Assembly (NCBI RefSeq): GCF_004331345.1
Contig: NZ_SJJZ01000001.1
Coordinates: forward strand, 2,418,001-2,482,000
Direction of reading: 5' to 3'
DNA from: Kribbella soli
GTDB lineage: Bacteria; Actinomycetota; Actinomycetes; Propionibacteriales; Kribbellaceae
DNA length: 64,000 bases
Below, in pieces: positions 9,400 through 18,174 of the stretch. The notes below the pieces were generated by a model, which worked only from the letters and a program-made list of their open reading frames with translations, was not told where the DNA came from and made no database searches. Position 1 is the stretch's first letter, and every line of letters starts with the position of its first letter. The position numbers and the translations under genes are program-made.

Positions 9400-9986
9400 T
9401 GCTCCCTCCCCGTTGGAACATGTGTCGACAGCCGCTCGAGAGCTACTGCCCCCCGGCCCCGCTAGATTGGCGCTGTTGACGATCATCAAGGCTCCCCAAG
9501 TATCAAGACCCGAATGAACGAACGGTGAACGACGTTCGTTCGCACGGATCCGCTAGCTGATGGACCTGCGTACTTCGCCGGCCCACCGTGTCGTCCCGGG
9601 CGCGGGACGCACCGATCCATAACTGTTGACGTCGCTGCCGTGGTTTTGGTTGCAGCCAATTCCACAACAGTTTCTTCGACGCTTGTATGTGCTTCCGGAG
9701 GTGGGGCGGCATCAGTCGCGCTGATCCAGAACACGCTTACGACGCGAACGAACAGCCCCCGGTTCCCCGCCAGACCACCGCATGAAATCACGCACCAACG
9801 GGGTGGCGCAGGGGAACTTGCTGCCTTTGCAGCATCCTGCCGTAACGGTCTGATGACGTTGTCAAAAGCTCAATCAGATAAGTCAAAAAGACCTGAAGCC
9901 AACGTCGTACCGCTTGCGCCCGAGGCACTCGGAAGGGTAGTGCGCGACCGGCTCGTGCGTCGGCACTGTGGCGATATCGTTACCCG
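9400..9986. other. 587-bp stretch without a convincing gene
   Basis: No frame here shows a recognisable protein. It contains an inverted repeat GAACGAACG/CGTTCGTTC (9516-9524 and 9533-9541, 8-nt spacer) and a further GAACGAAC copy at 9746-9753. It must hold the promoter of the Wbl-like gene on the left. The promoter of the HAD gene on the right is a TATCGT box at 9975-9980. Confidence 0.6.
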
Positions 9987-10796
9987 GTGACGGCCCCGCG
10001 AAACCCCCGCCTGATAGCCACCGATCTCGACGGAACGCTCGTCCGCAGTGACGGCACCGTGTCCGAGCGGACTCGCGCCGCGGTCCTCGCGGCACAGCAG
10101 GCCGGAAGTGTTTTCGTGATGGTCACCGCCCGGCCACCTCGCTGGCTGCACGACCTGTCGTACCTGGTCGGCGACCACGGTGTCGCGATTGTTGCCAACG
10201 GCTCCATTTTGTACGACGTCCTGCGCCGTAAGGCGATTCGGACCCGGTTGATCGACCCAGCGGTCGCACTCGACGTGGCGCAGGCGATCCGCGCGGCGAT
10301 TCCGGACGTACAGTTCGCCATCGAGCGACCGGACCGCTACGGACAGGAACCGGTCTACCTGAATCGCTGGCCGAAACCGGACAACACGTTGATCGCCGCG
10401 GTGGAGGAACTGCTGGCGGAGCCGGCCGCGAAGCTGCTCGTCCGGCATCCGAGCATGCACTCCGACGAACTGCTCGGCCTGGTGAATCCGTTGGTGGGCC
10501 AACGAGTGACGGCCAGTCACAGTGGAGGTCACGGTTTGGTGGAGATTTCGGCGAGCGGGGTCTCGAAGGCCTCGATGCTGGCCGATTTCGCCGCCACACA
10601 AGGGATCTCGGCTGCTGAGACGATCGCCTTCGGTGACTCGGTCAACGATCTCCCGATGCTCGCCTGGGCCGGAACGTCGTACGGCGTCGCGAACGCGCAT
10701 CCCGAAGTCCTCGCAATGGTGGACAAAACTGCCCCCGCAAACGACGAGGACGGCGTCGCCGCCGTCCTCGAGGAGTTCTTCCAGCCTTTGAAATAA
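9987..10796 (+). CDS. HAD-IIB (Cof-type) phosphatase
   Basis: A 269-residue HAD subclass IIB phosphatase, paralogous in type to the one after serS. The nucleophile motif is TDLDGTLVRSDG at about residues 11-22 and the acidic motif GDSVNDLPM is near residue 230. The central cap domain (about 85-185) decides the substrate, which I cannot assign. The GTG start has TATCGT 6 nt upstream and no Shine-Dalgarno, so the mRNA is probably leaderless. It ends 4 nt before convergent bpa. Confidence 0.87.
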   Translation: MTAPRNPRLIATDLDGTLVRSDGTVSERTRAAVLAAQQAGSVFVMVTARPPRWLHDLSYLVGDHGVAIVANGSILYDVLRRKAIRTRLIDPAVALDVAQAIRAAIPDVQFAIERPDRYGQEPVYLNRWPKPDNTLIAAVEELLAEPAAKLLVRHPSMHSDELLGLVNPLVGQRVTASHSGGHGLVEISASGVSKASMLADFAATQGISAAETIAFGDSVNDLPMLAWAGTSYGVANAHPEVLAMVDKTAPANDEDGVAAVLEEFFQPLK

Positions 10797-10800
10797 GGCG

Positions 10801-11409
10801 TTACAAGTACATCCCGCCGCTGCCCGGGCCGTCGGTGTTGCCGGCCTGCGGCCCGCCGGGGAAGCCGGGGTGCTCTTCGCCGGGCAACTGCTGACCGCCC
10901 GGAAGCGCGCGGCGCATCTGCTCCAGCTGCTGACGCGCGGCCATCTGCTGCGCGAACAACGCCGTCTGGATGCCGTGGAACAAGCCTTCCAGCCAGCCCA
11001 CCAGCTGCGCCTGCGCGATGCGCAGCTCGGCGTCGGTCGGAGTGCTGTCGTCGGTGAAGTCGAGGCTGAGACGCTCCAGCTCCTCGACCAGTTCCGGTGC
11101 GAGGCCGCTCTCGAGTTCCTTGATCGACGCCTCGTGGATCGCCCGCAACCGCGCCCGGGAAGCTTCGTCGAGCGGTGCCGACTTCACCTCTTCCAGCAGT
11201 TGCCGGATCATGTTGGCGACCCGCATCACCTTGGCCGGCTGCTCGACCAGCTCGGTCACGGAGCGCGGTTCGTTGTCGTGCTCGTCGTCGTCGGAGCGCG
11301 GCGGTCCCTCGACGGCCATGCCGTCCGGCCCGACGATCAGCACCTTGCCGTCTTCGGTGCGCGCCCCGGCCATCGGAATCTCCTGGCCCTCGCTGCTGCT
11401 CTCGCTCAT
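10801..11409 (-). CDS. bpa: Bacterial proteasome activator Bpa/PafE
   Basis: A 202-residue protein of the Bpa (PafE, DUF2587) family. Bpa forms a ring that docks on the 20S proteasome and opens its gate without ATP, feeding unfolded substrates such as HspR in mycobacteria. The conserved four-helix region spans about residues 50-165 and includes the VTELVEQPAKVMRVANMIRQ region. The last residues are GMYL, the equivalent of the GQYL gate-opening tail of Mycobacterium tuberculosis PafE. A disordered Gly/Pro linker precedes the tail. The ATG has TAGGAT 6 nt upstream (reverse strand 11416-11421), so it is probably leaderless. This gene implies that the organism has a 20S proteasome. Confidence 0.92.
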   Translation of the reverse strand: MSESSSEGQEIPMAGARTEDGKVLIVGPDGMAVEGPPRSDDDEHDNEPRSVTELVEQPAKVMRVANMIRQLLEEVKSAPLDEASRARLRAIHEASIKELESGLAPELVEELERLSLDFTDDSTPTDAELRIAQAQLVGWLEGLFHGIQTALFAQQMAARQQLEQMRRALPGGQQLPGEEHPGFPGGPQAGNTDGPGSGGMYL

Positions 11410-11497
11410 CTGCCCATCCTAGGCCGGGGTCATCTTTGAGCCCCCACCAACCATCTCCGGCGTCGATTTCTGGTTGAGCGGTGCTCAAGGAGGGGAA

Positions 11498-12028
11498 TCA
11501 GGTCGTGCGGGCGCGGTGGCGGCGTACGGCGTCCCGGTTGGCGCAGGCGGGGCTGCAGTAGCGCTGGCGTCCGGTGCGGGAAAGGTCGGCGTACACGTTG
11601 TCGCAGCCTTCGGTGGAGCAGCGGCCGAGCCGGGTGATGCCACGGCCGGCCAGGTGCAACGCCGTACCGGTGCTGATCAGGGTCGCGACCAGCCGCCCGA
11701 CCGGCACGTTGTCCGGGCGGTAGTGCATGTGCCAGCCGTCGCCGGCGTGGTTGGTGAGCCGCGGATGCTCGGTGTACTTCGCGAGCATCGCGTTCACCAG
11801 GTCGACCCGCGCCTGCTCGTCCGGTGCGTCCACGACCCGCAGCCACTCGTCGAGCGCGATGCGTACCGCGGCCAGATCCGCGGCGGTGACGTGCCGCTCG
11901 CGCACGAGGCGGCTCTCGACGCCGCTCTCCTCGCACCGCTCGGCCAGCTCGTCCGGCGTGGTCGCCGGGCGGGTCACCAGGTTCACCGCGAGCAGGACCG
12001 CGTCCGCGCCGTAAGGGTTGAGATGCAT
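11498..12028 (-). CDS. CGNR zinc-finger transcriptional regulator
   Basis: A 176-residue protein with the ABATE stress-related domain (about residues 1-125) followed by a CGNR zinc finger (about 135-170). The finger shows the usual cysteines in RCSTEGCDNVYADL and RYCSPACANRDAVRRHR; the CGNR tetrad itself reads CANR. Such proteins are common actinobacterial regulators of unknown ligand. The ATG at 12028 is preceded on the reverse strand by a TAATGG/TGTAAT-like box within 10 nt and no Shine-Dalgarno. It is divergent from the small gene at 12054, with 25 bp between the starts. Confidence 0.85.
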   Translation of the reverse strand: MHLNPYGADAVLLAVNLVTRPATTPDELAERCEESGVESRLVRERHVTAADLAAVRIALDEWLRVVDAPDEQARVDLVNAMLAKYTEHPRLTNHAGDGWHMHYRPDNVPVGRLVATLISTGTALHLAGRGITRLGRCSTEGCDNVYADLSRTGRQRYCSPACANRDAVRRHRARTT

Positions 12029-12053
12029 AAGGCCATTACATCACGATGGATCC

Positions 12054-12224
12054 ATGACCGACCTCCACCGCCATCGCTGGTCCGCGATCTCGAGCCACCA
12101 CGTCAGTGAAGGGCTGGTCGTGTACCAGCGGTGTGCCTGTGGCCAATGGCGCATCACAAGCACACCGCCGTACCCCGTCGCCTACCCCGAGATCGCGTTA
12201 GTCGATGCGGCTGACCATCGGTAG
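12054..12224 (+). CDS. Small conserved-looking protein with CxC motif
   Basis: A 56-residue open frame, starting at the ATG 25 bp from the CGNR start. The product is His-rich at the start (HRHRW) and has RCACGQWR near residues 31-38, resembling half of a zinc ribbon. I do not recognise a named family. Its GC-rich third positions and placement in a divergent pair with the CGNR regulator favour a real gene. Its last 27 nt overlap the 3' end of the convergent FtsX gene. Confidence 0.5.
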   Translation: MTDLHRHRWSAISSHHVSEGLVVYQRCACGQWRITSTPPYPVAYPEIALVDAADHR

Positions 12225-14810
12225 ACGGGATCGGGTGAGGAGCCAGGCGAGCAGACCGGCGAACAGTGGTACGACGACCACGATCCCGCCGATCTCCGCC
12301 CATGGGACCACGAAGTGCGGCGACCCGAACGCGGCGTGCGCCGTGTAGCCGTACAGCGCACCGACCCCCACGCCCAGCACGCAGCCCAGCTGTCCGAGCA
12401 CCCACGCCTGCGCCGCCGCGAGCGACCGCCGTCGCCTCGGGGGCGCACCGATCGCCGCCAGCGTGGCCAGATCGGCCCGTCCCTCGGCAGCTGACAACGA
12501 CACCGAGATCGCGACGCCGAGCAGTGTGACCACCGTCGCCGCGAGCAGGATCCCGATCAGGAAGAGCCGCCCCGGGCTCTGGTACCCCTTCTCGACCTGA
12601 AGCCCCTCGTCCGTCCCGAGCGTCCGGGCGACTGCGCCGAGCTCGTCCTTGGACGGCTCCCTCGTCAGTTCGAAATGCACCTCGCTGACACGGATCGTTC
12701 CCAGCTCGCGGGCCGCGTCCCGACTGATCAACGCGGTGTCCCGCAGGAACTGAACCGCGGGCGGGCGGCCGAACGACACGGCGTCGAGGTTCCGCAGGTA
12801 GTTCTGGTCGTCATCGTTGTGCATGGCAACCTTCTGTCCCGGGTCGAGCTTGACGTCCGGAACCACCACCTTGCCGTCCCGCAGCGCGGCGGCCGCCTTC
12901 TCGCCGTACTCCCCGAACCGGGCGATGAACGCCGGATCCGCCGCCTGGAGGCTGAATCCGTTCATCCCCTCGGAGTTCTCCGGCGTCGCGACCGCAAGGA
13001 TCGGCAGGTAGCCGTACTGGTTGGGCTTCTGGTTCGGCAGCAGTACGTCGCCGAGCTCGTACTGCGTCCGCACCGGCAACTGACTGTCCAGTCCCGAGAC
13101 GAGCGCCGGCGTGTACTTGATCTCACCCGGAACGCCTTGATTGACACGCAGTACGGCGTCACCGTGCCGACCGACTGCGATGTAGTTCGCGGCGTCGGCG
13201 GCAATCGAGTTGGACGCGGCGAACGCGACCGCGGCGGTGCCGGCGACGGCCATCATGATCGCGGCCGTCGCGGGACCCGTGCGATGCCGGTGCCGCGCGG
13301 CGTCGCGCATCGCCATCCGGCCGCTCAACGGCAGCGACCGCGCCAGGCCGGCGACCTTGGCGACCAGACTCGGCAGCATCCACACCAGTGCGGCGACGGA
13401 CGCGGTGATGCCGAGCAGCACCAGCGCGATCGGACCGCTCGGCGTGGCGGTCGCCTGCTGACCCAGCGGCGAGTGCCGCGCCGACTTCAACGCCGCGGCG
13501 ATCAGCGCGCTGCCTGCGAACACGGACACCAGCCCGGCCGCCAGCAGGACGACCGCGGCGATCCGGATCCGCGCCGCCTTCGCAGTCACGGTGAACCGGC
13601 CGGCCAGCGCAGCCATCGGCGCCTGCCGACCGGCACTGATCGCCGGTACGACGGCAGCGGCGAGTCCGGCGCCGAGACCGAGGACCGCGATCGCCACGAT
13701 CGTGCCCCAGGGGATCTGCCACGCCGTGAAGATCGTGTCCGTCATCCGTTCCCAGACCGGCTTCGCGCTGAACACCGCGAGACCGGCGATCGCCAGTCCG
13801 CCGGCCACGCCGACCAGCCCGGCGAACAGACCTTGCGTCACGACGATCCGCCGGACGTCGCCCGGCGTACCTCCGGCGGCCATCACCAGACCGAGTTCGC
13901 GGGTCTGGCGGCGCGCGCCGACCGCGAACGCCGTACCGGCGAGCAGGACGATCTCGAGGATGCCGAAGCCGATCACCAGCGCCATCGCGGCGTACGGACC
14001 GATGTCGTCGGCGGTCGTGCCGTACGGGTCCGGCGGCGGATCGACGATGGTTGCTCGCGGCAAGAGAAACAGGCCGTTGTTGATCAGCTCGGTGCTGAGT
14101 TGGTTGAGATCAGCCGAGTCCGGCAGGTCGACGAGGTACTGGACCGTGCGAGTCGGATCGACTTCGTACAGCGTGGAGTCGGGCGTGGCGAAGATCGCCG
14201 GCGCGCTCTGCATGGTGAGCATCCGGGTGATGCCGACGACGGTGTACCTCTTGCCGGTCGTGCTCTCGACTGTGTCGGCCGAGCCGAGCTTCTCCGCGAG
14301 TGACGGCGAGATCGCGACCTCGTCGGCCTTCGCCGGCAGGCGGCCCTTGTCGAGCTTCACGGTTCCGGTCGTCAGCGGATTCGCGCCGTCGCCCGTGAGC
14401 AGCGTGACCGAGGTCTTCGACTCCGGGACACGGACCTCGACCATGCCGGAGTCGACGAACGGGCGGGCCAGCTTCGTCCCCGCCGGGAGCAGCGGGCTCG
14501 GGTCGAACGTGGACGGTGTGCGGACCGCTTTGTCGTGGCCCTCGGCCGGCGGCGGTTCGCCGTACGTCATCTCCTGGCCCGGCGGCACCTGGAGCTTGTC
14601 GTACTGCGTGACGTCGAGCCGGCCGTCCGCGCGGCCGATCGTGTTGGCGGCCAGCGTTTCGCCGCTCGGACTCGCGGACTTCAGCACGATGCCCAGCCAT
14701 GTCGCAGCCAGCACCGGCAGGCCGATCAGCGCCGCGACGAGCAACGTGCGGCCGAGTGATCTTCGCGCCGTACGCCGGGCGATCCGCAGCGGCGCAGCCC
14801 ACTTGCCCAT
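12198..14810 (-). CDS. ABC transporter permease, FtsX/MacB type
   Basis: An 870-residue membrane protein with the architecture of large FtsX-type permeases. It has a first transmembrane helix at about residues 20-40, a large extracellular domain, a block of three helices near 270-400, a second extracellular domain, and a final helix block at the C-terminus. Partners of this kind usually export lipids, peptides or antibiotics, or signal to cell-wall enzymes. The start was set at the ATG whose first bases overlap the ATPase stop (TGATG), which means translational coupling. It is the last gene of a PadR-ATPase-permease operon. Confidence 0.88.
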   Translation of the reverse strand: MGKWAAPLRIARRTARRSLGRTLLVAALIGLPVLAATWLGIVLKSASPSGETLAANTIGRADGRLDVTQYDKLQVPPGQEMTYGEPPPAEGHDKAVRTPSTFDPSPLLPAGTKLARPFVDSGMVEVRVPESKTSVTLLTGDGANPLTTGTVKLDKGRLPAKADEVAISPSLAEKLGSADTVESTTGKRYTVVGITRMLTMQSAPAIFATPDSTLYEVDPTRTVQYLVDLPDSADLNQLSTELINNGLFLLPRATIVDPPPDPYGTTADDIGPYAAMALVIGFGILEIVLLAGTAFAVGARRQTRELGLVMAAGGTPGDVRRIVVTQGLFAGLVGVAGGLAIAGLAVFSAKPVWERMTDTIFTAWQIPWGTIVAIAVLGLGAGLAAAVVPAISAGRQAPMAALAGRFTVTAKAARIRIAAVVLLAAGLVSVFAGSALIAAALKSARHSPLGQQATATPSGPIALVLLGITASVAALVWMLPSLVAKVAGLARSLPLSGRMAMRDAARHRHRTGPATAAIMMAVAGTAAVAFAASNSIAADAANYIAVGRHGDAVLRVNQGVPGEIKYTPALVSGLDSQLPVRTQYELGDVLLPNQKPNQYGYLPILAVATPENSEGMNGFSLQAADPAFIARFGEYGEKAAAALRDGKVVVPDVKLDPGQKVAMHNDDDQNYLRNLDAVSFGRPPAVQFLRDTALISRDAARELGTIRVSEVHFELTREPSKDELGAVARTLGTDEGLQVEKGYQSPGRLFLIGILLAATVVTLLGVAISVSLSAAEGRADLATLAAIGAPPRRRRSLAAAQAWVLGQLGCVLGVGVGALYGYTAHAAFGSPHFVVPWAEIGGIVVVVPLFAGLLAWLLTRSRLPMVSRID

Positions 14811-15526
14811 CAGCGGCTCTCCTGCAGCAGCGCGTCCGCATCCGGCAGCGGGCCCGCTTGTCCTACCAGTACGCCGTCGCGCAGATACACCACGCGGTCC
14901 GCCCAAGCGGCGTGCCGGGCGTCGTGGGTGACGAGAACGCCGCCGATGCCGTGCTGGTCGCAGCGGTCCCGGAGCAGCCGCAGTACGGCCTCGCCGGTGT
15001 CGGAGTCGAGCGCGCCGGTCGGTTCGTCGGCGAGCAGCAGGCGGCGTTCGCCGACGATCGCGCGGGCGATCGCCACTCGTTGCCGTTGACCACCGGACAT
15101 GTCGTCGGGGAAGCGGTCGGCGAGCTCCTCGATTCCCACCTCCTGCAGTGCGGTGACGGCGTGCTTGTAGGCAGCCCGGCTCCGCGTGCCGTCCAGCTCC
15201 AGCGGGAGCGCGACGTTCTCGGCCGCGGTCAGTGCGGGGATCAGGTTGAAGTCCTGGAACACGTAGCCGATCCGGCGCCGACGCAGCGCCGCCACGGCGT
15301 TCCGGCCGAGCGTGGTGAGATCGTTGCCGTCGACAAGCACCTCGCCTGCGGTCGGCTGGTCGAGACCGCCGGCGCAGGTGAGCAATGTCGACTTGCCGGA
15401 CCCGGACGGGCCCATCACGGCGACCAGTTCCCCCGGCGCCACGGCCAGATCTACGCCCCGCAAGGCATGCACGGCCTGCTCACCTTGACCGTGCGTCCGC
15501 GTCAACTTCCGAATGTCGAGGATCAT
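14810..15526 (-). CDS. ABC transporter ATP-binding protein, LolD/MacB type
   Basis: A complete 238-residue nucleotide-binding protein. Walker A is GPSGSGKST (39-47), the Q-loop glutamine is Q91, the signature is MSGGQ (143-147), and Walker B is LLLADE (163-168) followed by PTGALD. It powers the FtsX-type permease encoded next to it. The start overlaps the padR stop (ATGA), and the stop overlaps the permease start, so all three are made together and regulated by PadR. Confidence 0.93.
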   Translation of the reverse strand: MILDIRKLTRTHGQGEQAVHALRGVDLAVAPGELVAVMGPSGSGKSTLLTCAGGLDQPTAGEVLVDGNDLTTLGRNAVAALRRRRIGYVFQDFNLIPALTAAENVALPLELDGTRSRAAYKHAVTALQEVGIEELADRFPDDMSGGQRQRVAIARAIVGERRLLLADEPTGALDSDTGEAVLRLLRDRCDQHGIGGVLVTHDARHAAWADRVVYLRDGVLVGQAGPLPDADALLQESR

Positions 15527-16095
15527 GAGCGCGCCTCCTGATCAGCCGGTACGTCGTACGTCTGGGGAGCGGGCCGTGGTTTGCCGCGGTGGCGTAACAG
15601 CATCGCCTCGCAGTGGTCGAGCCAGCGGATCTCGGCCTCGGCGCCGAAGATCATCGATTCGATGACCAGCTGCCAGGAGATCTCGCCCTCCGCGCTGTTG
15701 CGCTTCTGCCGGGTGAGCTCCTGCAGCGACTGCATGGTCGACATCCGCTGCCGCTGGACCACGGCGCTGACGTCGACGCCCGGCACCGCGAGCGCCAGGG
15801 CGAGCTTGATCGCGAGCTCGTCACGTGGGCGCGACTCCCGGGCGACCGGGGTCTGGAACCAGTTCGCGAGTTCGGTCCGCCCGGCGTCGGTGATCTCGTA
15901 CATCGAGCGGCCGTCACCTTCCGACGACGCGGCCCGGACGAGGCCGTCGCGCTCGAGGCGCGTCAACGTCGTGTAGACCTGCCCGATGTTCAGCGGCCAG
16001 GTCGCCCCGGTGGCTGCCTCGAACTCACCGCGCAGCTGGTAGCCGTACTTCGGCTCGTCCTGGAGCAGCGCCAGCAATCCATGCCTGATCGACAT
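15523..16095 (-). CDS. PadR-family transcriptional repressor
   Basis: A 190-residue PadR regulator. The winged-helix domain (residues 1-80) has the typical start MSIRHGLLALL, then PKYGYQL and the recognition region GQVYTTLTRLERDGLV. The C-terminal helices form the dimer arm. It is the first gene of the padR-ATPase-permease operon and should repress its own operon until an exported drug or envelope stress relieves it. A repeated ATAC-N3-GTAT element lies immediately upstream of the ATG (16098-16121). Confidence 0.92.
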   Translation of the reverse strand: MSIRHGLLALLQDEPKYGYQLRGEFEAATGATWPLNIGQVYTTLTRLERDGLVRAASSEGDGRSMYEITDAGRTELANWFQTPVARESRPRDELAIKLALALAVPGVDVSAVVQRQRMSTMQSLQELTRQKRNSAEGEISWQLVIESMIFGAEAEIRWLDHCEAMLLRHRGKPRPAPQTYDVPADQEARS

Positions 16096-16097
16096 AG

Positions 16098-16121
16098 ATA
16101 CTGAGTATGCATACCGAGTAT
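16098..16121. promoter_or_regulatory. Probable PadR operator
   Basis: Two palindromes ATAC-TGA-GTAT (16098-16108) and ATAC-CGA-GTAT (16111-16121) sit side by side with a GC spacer, 3 bp from the padR ATG. PadR proteins bind ATAC/GTAT-type repeats. The site fills the 33-bp gap between the tetR stop and padR. Confidence 0.75.
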
Positions 16122-16128
16122 GCGGCCG

Positions 16129-16701
16129 TCAATCCTCGCGGGTCAGGCGGCGTACCAGGCGGGCGGTGATCGCCTCCACGTCGTACGGGCGTCCGGTGCC
16201 CGGGGTCAGTTGGTCGAGGACCAGGCCGTCGATGGCGAAGTGCAGCAGGCGGATCTCCTCTGCGCCGCCTGGCAGGCCGGCGTTCGCGTTGAAGGCGACG
16301 TCGGCGTCGAAGCCTTGGCGGAGCGTGCGCGACAGGATCTCGTGCAGCCCGGGGCGGCGGGCCGCTTCGAGGCGGAGCTCGAGCAGGGCGAGCGTGATCT
16401 CCGGCCGACCGAGCAGGCGCTCGACGATGTAGTGCACGTAGTCCGTCATCAGTTCGAGGCCCGGCTCGCGGGCGGCGAGTGGTTCGAGGACGGCCTCGTC
16501 CGGAGCGAGGCGTTCGAAGATCCGCTCGCCGAGTGCGCCGAGCAGGGCGTCGCGGGTCTTGAAGTAGTTGGACGCCGTACCCGCCGGGAGTCCGGCGGCG
16601 GCGTCGACGGCTCGGTGCGTCAGGCCGCGAGCGCCGGCTTCCGCGAGCACGGCCAGGCCGGCGTCGGCCAGTTGGGTACGGCGTTCCGGATTCCGGGGCA
16701 T
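16129..16701 (-). CDS. TetR-family regulator
   Basis: A 190-residue TetR regulator with an N-terminal helix-turn-helix (about residues 20-50: GLTHRAVDAAAGLPAGTASNYF) and a ligand-binding C-terminal domain. It is divergent from the VOC protein gene at 16775. An 11-bp inverted repeat lies between them, so it probably represses itself and that gene. Transcription could also run on into padR, whose start is 34 bp beyond this stop. Confidence 0.88.
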   Translation of the reverse strand: MPRNPERRTQLADAGLAVLAEAGARGLTHRAVDAAAGLPAGTASNYFKTRDALLGALGERIFERLAPDEAVLEPLAAREPGLELMTDYVHYIVERLLGRPEITLALLELRLEAARRPGLHEILSRTLRQGFDADVAFNANAGLPGGAEEIRLLHFAIDGLVLDQLTPGTGRPYDVEAITARLVRRLTRED

Positions 16702-16724
16702 GTTGACAATGCTAGCAGAGTTCC

Positions 16725-16760
16725 ACTACAACTGTCGTACACAACAACAACAGCTGTAGT
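16725..16760. promoter_or_regulatory. Probable TetR operator between tetR and VOC gene
   Basis: The arms ACTACAACTGT (16725-16735) and ACAGCTGTAGT (16750-16760) are inverted repeats with one mismatch and a 14-nt spacer. The position, 24 bp from the tetR start and 14 bp before the VOC start, fits dual control. Confidence 0.7.
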
Positions 16761-16774
16761 AGTCAGGAGATTCT

Positions 16775-17191
16775 ATGCAACCCGCGGCATTCGGCGCGAC
16801 CGTCGTCACCGACCACCCCTCGGAGGTCGCCGCCTTCTACACGCAGTACCTCGACCTGCAGATCGGGATCGATCTCGGCTGGTTCATCACGGTTCGCCGC
16901 GGCACGGCGGACTGGGAGCTCGCGATCATGGAGCGCGGCCACCCGACGATTCCGGCGGCGGTGTCGGCGCAGACCGAGAGCGCATGCGTCTTCGGCTTCA
17001 TCGTCGACGACGCCGACAAGATCGCCGCCGCGCTCCGTGACGGCGGCGTGAAGCTGGAGGGCGACCCGAAGACCGAGGTCTTCGGCCAACGGCACTTCTT
17101 TGTCCGCGACCCGGCGGGCACCTGGATCGACGTGATCCAGCTGGTCGAGCCCGACCCGGAATGGGTCGCCGCCAACCTGCCTACAGAGTGA
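16775..17191 (+). CDS. VOC (glyoxalase/bleomycin resistance fold) protein
   Basis: A 138-residue protein of the vicinal oxygen chelate superfamily. Paired beta-alpha-beta-beta-beta units are visible, starting VVTDHPSEVAAFYTQYLDLQ and ending in the typical GQRHFFVRDPAGTWIDVIQ. Members may be lyases, dioxygenases or drug-binding resistance proteins; nothing here fixes the role. The ATG was chosen because CAGGAGA lies 4 nt upstream. Divergence from a TetR gene across an inverted repeat suggests that it responds to a small molecule. The last 11 nt overlap the convergent oxidoreductase gene. Confidence 0.85.
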   Translation: MQPAAFGATVVTDHPSEVAAFYTQYLDLQIGIDLGWFITVRRGTADWELAIMERGHPTIPAAVSAQTESACVFGFIVDDADKIAAALRDGGVKLEGDPKTEVFGQRHFFVRDPAGTWIDVIQLVEPDPEWVAANLPTE

Positions 17192-18158
17192 GCAGGACCT
17201 TGCCCAGCTGGGTGGACTGCTCCAGCGTCTCGTGAGCCTTCGCGACCTCGGCGAGCGGGAACGTGGAGTGCACGACCGGGCGGACCTTGTGCTCCGCGAT
17301 CAGCGGCCAGACGTGGCCGACGACCTCGGCGATGATCCGGCCCTTGTCCGCCACCGAACGGAACCGCAGGCCGGTGGCGATCACCGATCCGCGCCGGCTG
17401 AGCAGCCGTCCGAGGTCCAGTTCGCCCTTCGCGCCGCCCTGCATCCCGATCACCACGAGCCGCCCGTCGTACGCGAGCGACTTCACGTTGTCGGTCAGGT
17501 ACTTCGCGCCCATGATGTCGAGGATCACGTCGGCGCCCGCGCCGTGGGTCGCCTCGTTCACCACGGACGCCCACTCGGCTTCCTTGTAGTTGATCGCGAC
17601 GTCCGCACCGAGCCGGGTGCAGAACTCCATCTTCTCCTTGCTGCCGACCGTGGTCAGCACCCGCGCGCCGTGCGCGACGCCGAGCTGGATCGCCATCGTG
17701 CCGATCCCGGACGAGCCGCCGTGCACGAGCAGGGTCTCGCCCGCCTTGAGGTGCGCGGTCATGAAGACGTTGGACCAGACGGTCGCGACGACCTCGGGCA
17801 GCGCGGCCGCGCTGACCAGGTCGAGACCGTGCGGCACGGGCATCACCTGCGGGGCGGGCACGACGACCTTCTCGGCGTACCCGCCGCCGGCGAGCAGCGC
17901 ACAGCACTCGTCGCCGACCGACCAGTCCTCGACCTCGGCGCCGACCGCGGCGATCCGGCCGGACACCTCGAGGCCGATCGTGCCGGGAGCGCCTGGCGGC
18001 GGTGGGTAGAACCCCTGCCGCTGGAGCAGGTCGGCGCGGTTCACGCCGGCCGCGACGACGTCGATGACGACCTCGTCGACGGCCGGTTCCGGGTCGGGGA
18101 TCTCGCCGATCCCGAGGAGGTCGATTCCGCCGGCACCATGAACCACGACAGCTCGCAT
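17181..18158 (-). CDS. NAD(P)H-quinone oxidoreductase, PIG3 type
   Basis: A 325-residue zinc-independent medium-chain dehydrogenase. Features are the N-terminal GroES-like domain (NRADLLQRQGFYPPP), the Rossmann motif HGGSSGIGTMAIQLG near residues 145-159, and absence of the catalytic-zinc cysteine/histidine set. It should reduce quinones with NADPH by one or two electrons. The ATG at 18158 was preferred to the one 9 nt upstream because TAGGTT (reverse strand 18166-18171) lies exactly 7 nt before it, fitting a leaderless mRNA. Confidence 0.9.
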   Translation of the reverse strand: MRAVVVHGAGGIDLLGIGEIPDPEPAVDEVVIDVVAAGVNRADLLQRQGFYPPPPGAPGTIGLEVSGRIAAVGAEVEDWSVGDECCALLAGGGYAEKVVVPAPQVMPVPHGLDLVSAAALPEVVATVWSNVFMTAHLKAGETLLVHGGSSGIGTMAIQLGVAHGARVLTTVGSKEKMEFCTRLGADVAINYKEAEWASVVNEATHGAGADVILDIMGAKYLTDNVKSLAYDGRLVVIGMQGGAKGELDLGRLLSRRGSVIATGLRFRSVADKGRIIAEVVGHVWPLIAEHKVRPVVHSTFPLAEVAKAHETLEQSTQLGKVLLTL

Positions 18159-18174
18159 GTTGCCCAACCTACCC

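Noticed and set aside
9486..9791. 101-codon frame on the reverse strand in the gene-free stretch
   Set aside because: No Shine-Dalgarno or TANNNT box at its start, mixed composition and no recognisable motif.
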